Assembly: GCF_039555755.1 (NCBI RefSeq)
Contig: NZ_CP154631.1
Span: forward strand, 3,782,001-3,846,000
DNA length: 64,000 nt
From: Pseudomonas sediminis
Lineage (GTDB): Bacteria > Pseudomonadota > Gammaproteobacteria > Pseudomonadales > Pseudomonadaceae
Reading direction: 5' to 3'
The notes beneath the pieces were generated by a model. That model was not told the origin of the DNA, ran no database searches, and saw only the letters and a program-made list of their open reading frames with translations. A program made the translations under genes and the position numbers. Positions 60,025 to 64,000 of this stretch are shown here, piece after piece. Each line of letters begins with the position of its first letter. The stretch's first letter is position 1.

Positions 60025-60223
60025 CAGGTTTTCCGGGCTTGTTGTGGTCCGCGGCCTGCTCGACGCCGGCCTTGTGCAGCGGATCTTCGTCGTCGAACAG
60101 AATGCTGTGCGCTGGGCCGTCGAGATCGTCGTACTGACCGCTGTCTACCGCCCAGAAGAACAGCCAGATGGCGAAACCGACCAGGCCGATGGCGACAGGG
60201 ATCAGGATGTAGAGGGCGGACAT
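60017..60223 (-). CDS. ccoS: Cbb3-type oxidase assembly protein CcoS
   Basis: A 68-residue membrane protein with one N-terminal hydrophobic segment (MSALYILIPVAIGLVGFAIWLFFWAV) and an acidic tail (YDDLDGPAHSILFDDED). CcoS is needed for inserting heme and copper into cbb3 oxidase. ATG at 60223 with GGAG upstream. Overlaps the next gene by eight bases. Confidence 0.9.
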   Translation of the reverse strand: MSALYILIPVAIGLVGFAIWLFFWAVDSGQYDDLDGPAHSILFDDEDPLHKAGVEQAADHNKPGKPDA

Positions 60224-60245
60224 GCGGTCTCCAGGGGGCATCTAA

Positions 60246-60289
60246 GTAGGAGCGAGCACCGCTTCCTTGCGAGCAAGGCTCGCTCCTAC
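60246..60289. repeat. REP pair (GTAGGAGCGAGC type)
   Basis: GTAGGAGCGAGC and inverted GCTCGCTCCTAC face each other in a 44-bp element between ccoI's stop and ccoS. Same family as 22265-22320. Confidence 0.75.
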
Positions 60290-62694
60290 GTATTCGGGGT
60301 TCGGCTCAGGCGCAAGGCATTGAGCACTACCAGCAGCGAGCTCAGGGACATGCCCACGGCCGCCCAGATCGGTGTGATCCAGCCCAGGGCGGCGAAGGGC
60401 AGTACCAGGCCATTGTACAGTGTCGCCCAGGCCAGGTTTTCGATGATGATGCGGCGCGTGCGTTTGGCCAGCTTCAGGCCGTCGACCAGGCTGCTCAGGC
60501 GGTTCGACAGCAGCACGGCATCGGCGCTGGTTTTCGCCAGGTCGGAGGCCGAGCCCATGGCCACGCTGATATCGGCAGCGGCCAGCACCGGAACGTCGTT
60601 GACACCATCGCCGAGCATCAGCACGCGCCGCCCTTCGCTGTGCAACTGCTTGAGCACCGTCAGCTTGGCATCTGGGGTCAGGCCGCCCCGAGCGTCTTCG
60701 ATGCCCAGTAGACGGGCGACTTCGCCCACCATCGGCGAGCTGTCGCCGGAGAGCAGGTGAATATGCCAGCCGCGGGCGCGGGCGGCGGCGATCAGCGCAG
60801 GCGCATCTTCGCGCAGGCGGTCGTCGAGGACGAACCAGGCTAGCGGCCCCTGTTCGTCGCCTAGCAGCAGCCATTGCCCGTGCTCGCTGGCAATCGCGGG
60901 TACGGCCTGGCCACTGAGGGCGCAGACGAAGCTGGCCTCACCAATGCGTAGCAGGCGACCGTCGACGCTGCCCTGCAGGCCCTGGCCTGGGTAGCTGTCG
61001 ACAGATTCCGCCGCGCGTGGCGCCTGGCTGAAGGCGCGGGCGATGGGGTGTTCCGAACGGTTTTCGAGTGCGGCTGCCAGCGCCAGGCAATCGCCCTCGT
61101 CGAGGTCGCGCAGCGGGTGGATGGCTTTGAGTGTCAGGCGGCCTTCGGTAAGCGTGCCGGTTTTGTCCAGCACCAGGGTGTCGATCTGGTTGAGGCCTTC
61201 GAGCACGTGACCGCGGGTCAGCAGCATGCCCAGTTTGTGCAGGGTACCGGTGGCCGTGGTCAGTGCAGTCGGCGTAGCCAAGGCCAGGGCGCAGGGGCAG
61301 GTGGCCACGAGCAGGGCGAGCACGACCCAGAAGGCACGGCTGGAGTCGATTTCCCACCAGGCGAAACCGACCACGGCGGCCGCCACTAGGATGAACAGCA
61401 GGAACCACTGCGAGACGCGGTCGGCAATTTCCGCCAGGCGTGGTTTCTCGCTTTGCGCACGTTCCAGCAGGCGCACGATGGCCGACAGGCGCGTGGCATC
61501 GCCGAGTGCCTGCACCTCGATGGTCAGTGGGCCTTCGACGTTCAGCGTGCCGGCGGTGACGCTGTCGCCAATACCGCGTGGCAGCGGCAGGTATTCGCCG
61601 GTCAGCAGTGATTCGTCGACACTGGATTGACCCGCGCGGATGCGGCCGTCGGCGGGAATCAGCGAGCCGGGTTGCACCAGCACCTGCTCGCCTTCACGCA
61701 ATTCGCTGAGCAGGATGCGCTGGCTCTGGCCGCTGTCGTCCAGGCGCAGGCAGGAGGCCGGCAGCAGCTTCACCAGTTGTGCCGTCGCAGCGGCCGTGCG
61801 TTCTCGCGCACGGCGCTCCAGATAGCGTCCGGCGAGGAGGAACAGGGCGAACATGCCCACGGCGTCGAAATACAGTTCGCCCTGGCCGGTGATGGTCGAC
61901 CAGATGCCGGCCACGTAGGCGCCGCCGATGGCCAGCGAGACCGAGACGTCCATGGTCAGGTGACGGGTGCGCAGGTCGCGCAGGGCGCCGCGGAAGAACT
62001 GACCGCAGCAGTAGAAGACGATGGGTGTGGTGAGGAACAGGCTGGTCCAGCGCAGGATCTTGTCCAGCTCCGGCGACAGGTCGATGTTGAATTCCGGCCA
62101 GGTGGCCATGGTCGCCATCATCACCTGCATCCACAGCAGACCGGCCACGCCCAGCTCGCGCATGCGTCGGCGGTTTTCCGCAGCCAGGCGTTCAGCGGCC
62201 TCGTCTGCCCGCCAGGGGTGCGCGGCATAGCCGATGCGGCGCAATTCGGCGAGTAGCTGGCTCAGGGGAATCTGGCTGTCCTGCCAGCGCACCTGCAGGC
62301 GGTGGTTGGACAGGTTCAGGTGTGCTTCGGCCACGCCCGGCACGCCGCGCAGGTGCTTCTCGATCAGCCAGCCGCAGGCGGCGCAGCTGATGCCCTCGAT
62401 CAGCAATTGGGTTTCACTCAGCTCGCCTTCGTGCTGGACGAAGGGCTGCTGCACATCACTGCGGTCGTACAGCGCCAGTTCGTCAGGCAGCGCAGCGGGC
62501 AGCGCCTGAGGGTTGGCGGCGTTCTCGCTGCGATGGCTGTAGTAGTGCTCCAGTCCGCCGGCGACGATGGCTTCGGCCACGGCCTGGCAGCCAGGGCAGC
62601 ACATCTTGCGAGTCTGGCCGAGCACGTCGGCACGGAACTGACTGCCGGCAGGAACCGGCAGGCCACAGTGGTAGCAGGGAGTCGGGGCGGGCAT
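60286..62694 (-). CDS. ccoI: Cu+-exporting P-type ATPase of cbb3 assembly (CcoI/FixI)
   Basis: An 802-residue P1B-ATPase. The N-terminus carries Cys pairs CYHC (7-10) and CCPGC (32-36), then a heavy-metal-associated domain with CAAC at 104-107. CPC in the transport helix (ATCPCALALATPTAL), phosphorylation DKTGTLTEG, and GDGVND hinge are intact. Supplies copper to CcoN. Starts at ATG 62694; its 3' end lies at a REP pair. Confidence 0.95.
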   Translation of the reverse strand: MPAPTPCYHCGLPVPAGSQFRADVLGQTRKMCCPGCQAVAEAIVAGGLEHYYSHRSENAANPQALPAALPDELALYDRSDVQQPFVQHEGELSETQLLIEGISCAACGWLIEKHLRGVPGVAEAHLNLSNHRLQVRWQDSQIPLSQLLAELRRIGYAAHPWRADEAAERLAAENRRRMRELGVAGLLWMQVMMATMATWPEFNIDLSPELDKILRWTSLFLTTPIVFYCCGQFFRGALRDLRTRHLTMDVSVSLAIGGAYVAGIWSTITGQGELYFDAVGMFALFLLAGRYLERRARERTAAATAQLVKLLPASCLRLDDSGQSQRILLSELREGEQVLVQPGSLIPADGRIRAGQSSVDESLLTGEYLPLPRGIGDSVTAGTLNVEGPLTIEVQALGDATRLSAIVRLLERAQSEKPRLAEIADRVSQWFLLFILVAAAVVGFAWWEIDSSRAFWVVLALLVATCPCALALATPTALTTATGTLHKLGMLLTRGHVLEGLNQIDTLVLDKTGTLTEGRLTLKAIHPLRDLDEGDCLALAAALENRSEHPIARAFSQAPRAAESVDSYPGQGLQGSVDGRLLRIGEASFVCALSGQAVPAIASEHGQWLLLGDEQGPLAWFVLDDRLREDAPALIAAARARGWHIHLLSGDSSPMVGEVARLLGIEDARGGLTPDAKLTVLKQLHSEGRRVLMLGDGVNDVPVLAAADISVAMGSASDLAKTSADAVLLSNRLSSLVDGLKLAKRTRRIIIENLAWATLYNGLVLPFAALGWITPIWAAVGMSLSSLLVVLNALRLSRTPNT

Positions 62695-62702
62695 TGGCGG
62701 GA

Positions 62703-63221
62703 TCAGTAGGAGGGGTTGTCACCGATCATGATGGTCTGGCCATCGGTGATGTTCTCTTCCTCGAACAGGCGCCAGTTCTGGCTGCCTTCCTGGCCGAGCA
62801 GTTCGACGAAGCGGCGACCACTGACTTGATCGACCATCTGCCCATGGTACTGGCTGTCGGCATTGGGTTGCAGGATCACGCGGCGGTCGCGCTCCGGCTG
62901 GGTTGGCGAGATCAGGTTGAGGACGATCTGCTGCGGTCTGCTGTTGCCCTCAAGCGACAGGGTCGCGACACCGGTGGTGTTGTCCAGTACCAGCTCACCA
63001 TGCAGTTGCAGACGCTCGGCCAGCTTTTCGCGTTCCAGCGACTGGTTGATGCCCTTGCCGACGTCGTAGTAGTCGTCGGAGATCAGCCCTGGCGGGTTCT
63101 TGGTGGCGATGGTCAGCAGGGTCAGGCCCTGCACCACGGAGTAGCCCAGCAGGAACAGGATGAACCAGGGCCAGAACTGCTTGTACCAGGGTTTGACGGG
63201 CGATTGGGTTTGCTCGGTCAT
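62703..63221 (-). CDS. ccoH: Cbb3 assembly protein CcoH
   Basis: A 172-residue membrane protein with one N-terminal segment (WPWFILFLLGYSVVQGLTLL) and a periplasmic FixH domain (about 50-170, SDDYYDVGKGINQSLEREKLAERLQL). Forms a complex with CcoN and CcoP during oxidase maturation. Start ATG at 63221 with GGAAA upstream. Eight bases lie between its stop and the ccoI start. Confidence 0.94.
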   Translation of the reverse strand: MTEQTQSPVKPWYKQFWPWFILFLLGYSVVQGLTLLTIATKNPPGLISDDYYDVGKGINQSLEREKLAERLQLHGELVLDNTTGVATLSLEGNSRPQQIVLNLISPTQPERDRRVILQPNADSQYHGQMVDQVSGRRFVELLGQEGSQNWRLFEEENITDGQTIMIGDNPSY

Positions 63222-63234
63222 GCGTTTTCCGTTG

Positions 63235-64000
63235 TCAGCGGACGCTTGGGCCGATGAAGCGGCTGTCGGCGTCGTTCTTGATACTGGGGTCATCCGCGGA
63301 TTGTACGTGGAAGACGATGTTGTTGGCGCTCGACGGCAGCTTCTCCGGTGCGATGGACAGCTCTACCGGGAAGGAATACACCTCGCCCGCTAGGGCACGC
63401 ACTTCGCGCTTGCCTTCGTAGACCAGACCATCGAGGCCGTCGGCGCTGATCACGTAGGTCATGTCGCGCTGCGACTTGTTCATGATCTTCAGGGTGTAGA
63501 CGTTCTCGATGTGGCCGCGCTCGTTCTCGCGGAACAGTACGCGGTCCTTGAGCACGTCCAGCTCCACCAGCGGGCGATTGGCCACGGCCCAGGCGAACAG
63601 GCCGATCATGGCGACCAGCGCGACAGCGTACCCGATCAGGCGCGGGCGCAGCAGGTGGGTCTGGCGGCCAGACAGGTTGTGTTCAGTGGTGTAGCTGATC
63701 AGCCCTTTGGGGTAGTTCATCTTGTCCATGATGTCGTCGCAGGCGTCGATACACGCGGCGCAGCCGATGCACTCGATCTGCAGGCCATCACGGATGTCGA
63801 TGCCAGTGGGGCAGACCTGCACGCACATCTTGCAGTCGATGCAGTCGCCCAGGCCCTGCGCCTTGTAGTCGGCGTCCTTCTTGCGCGGCCCGCGCGATTC
63901 GCCGCGGCGCGGATCATAGGAGACGATCAGGGTGTCCTGGTCGAACATCACGCTCTGGAAGCGCGCATAGGGGCACATGTAGATGCATACCTGCTCACGC
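63235..64000 (-). CDS. ccoG: Cytochrome oxidase accessory ferredoxin-like protein CcoG (5' truncated by window)
   Basis: The C-terminal 255 or so residues of CcoG. The two [4Fe-4S] ferredoxin motifs CIDCKMCVQVCP and CIGCAACIDAC follow the conserved MCPYARFQ segment. A membrane helix (GYAVALVAMIGLFAWAV) and an Ig-like domain follow. Reduces Cu(II) to Cu(I) for cbb3 assembly. N-terminal half lies beyond the right edge. Confidence 0.94.
   Translation of the reverse strand, partial: REQVCIYMCPYARFQSVMFDQDTLIVSYDPRRGESRGPRKKDADYKAQGLGDCIDCKMCVQVCPTGIDIRDGLQIECIGCAACIDACDDIMDKMNYPKGLISYTTEHNLSGRQTHLLRPRLIGYAVALVAMIGLFAWAVANRPLVELDVLKDRVLFRENERGHIENVYTLKIMNKSQRDMTYVISADGLDGLVYEGKREVRALAGEVYSFPVELSIAPEKLPSSANNIVFHVQSADDPSIKNDADSRFIGPSVR

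Noticed and set aside
1..64000. CRISPR array, prophage or insertion sequence
   Set aside because: No regularly spaced direct repeats, integrase, transposase or phage structural genes were seen; repeats present are REP palindromes.

Overview
The window is a GC-rich gammaproteobacterial chromosome segment that I place in Pseudomonas sensu lato, probably near the P. mendocina/oleovorans group (inference from gene content; no search was run). Two blocks have a gene order I recall from P. aeruginosa PAO1: dnaX-ybaB-recR-(gene)-acyl-CoA dehydrogenase, and apt-anr-(coiled-coil protein)-hemN-(TauE/SafE)-ccoS-ccoI-ccoH-ccoG. The acyclic-terpene (atu) genes, an SRP RNA of Pseudomonas type, DUF2897/DUF3509/DUF3820 proteins and many GTAG-headed REP palindromes point the same way. 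I saw no tRNA, rRNA, CRISPR array, prophage or insertion sequence.

Layout. 1-7.4 kb: atuE-D-C-B-A on the minus strand, divergent from the TetR repressor gene atuR, with two inverted operators between them; this is citronellol/geraniol-type terpene breakdown through geranyl-CoA carboxylase. 7.4-10.1 kb: two tandem paralogous periplasmic solute-binding proteins, a CPBP membrane protease and a 57-residue DUF2897 protein. 10.2-12.4 kb: eutBC (ethanolamine ammonia-lyase) behind a sigma-54 promoter. 12.7-18.1 kb: pyrF, an SDR, a BASS-family transporter, a BenE-type transporter overlapping a LysE exporter, and a membrane protein. 18.1-22.2 kb: a Fur-type iron-starvation fecI-fecR-TonB receptor unit. 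22.3-26.3 kb: a MarR regulator divergent from a PLP aminotransferase, a GST and a frameshifted amino-acid permease. 26.4-30.8 kb: a copper-handling cluster (His-rich proteins, TolC-type lipoprotein, Tat-exported multicopper oxidase, cupredoxin, CusF-like protein). 30.9-35.6 kb: an HU-family protein, a lipase-like protein, a chemoreceptor, the 4.5S SRP RNA and two DUF3509 proteins. 36-41.1 kb: dnaX, ybaB, recR, a lipid-independent HExxH protein and an acyl-CoA dehydrogenase. 41.2-47.6 kb: an AraC regulator, then a putrescine catabolic operon (FAD oxidoreductase, XRE-cupin repressor, gamma-glutamylpolyamine synthetase, SpuC-type aminotransferase). 47.8-52.2 kb: ohr/ohrR, an I78 inhibitor lipoprotein, YceH and assorted small enzymes. 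52.4-54.7 kb: an intact SDR followed upstream by two decayed genes (flavin monooxygenase and PF10118 hydrolase). 55-64 kb: a bacterial voltage-gated sodium channel, apt, anr, hemN with an Anr box, and the cbb3-oxidase assembly genes ccoS, ccoI, ccoH and a truncated ccoG.

How it works together: the most notable link is regulatory. The atuR-atuA operators have the form ACCAAGC-N4-GCTTGGT, and a copy with one arm mismatch lies 33 kb away directly before the acyl-CoA dehydrogenase at 39948, so that gene may belong to the AtuR regulon. Other palindromes tie regulators to targets: OhrR boxes before both ohr and ohrR, an AT-rich 9-bp inverted repeat before the putrescine operon, a Fur box before fecI and an Anr box before hemN. 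GTAG-headed REP elements fill many intergenic gaps and sometimes provide the TAG stop codon of the gene they follow.
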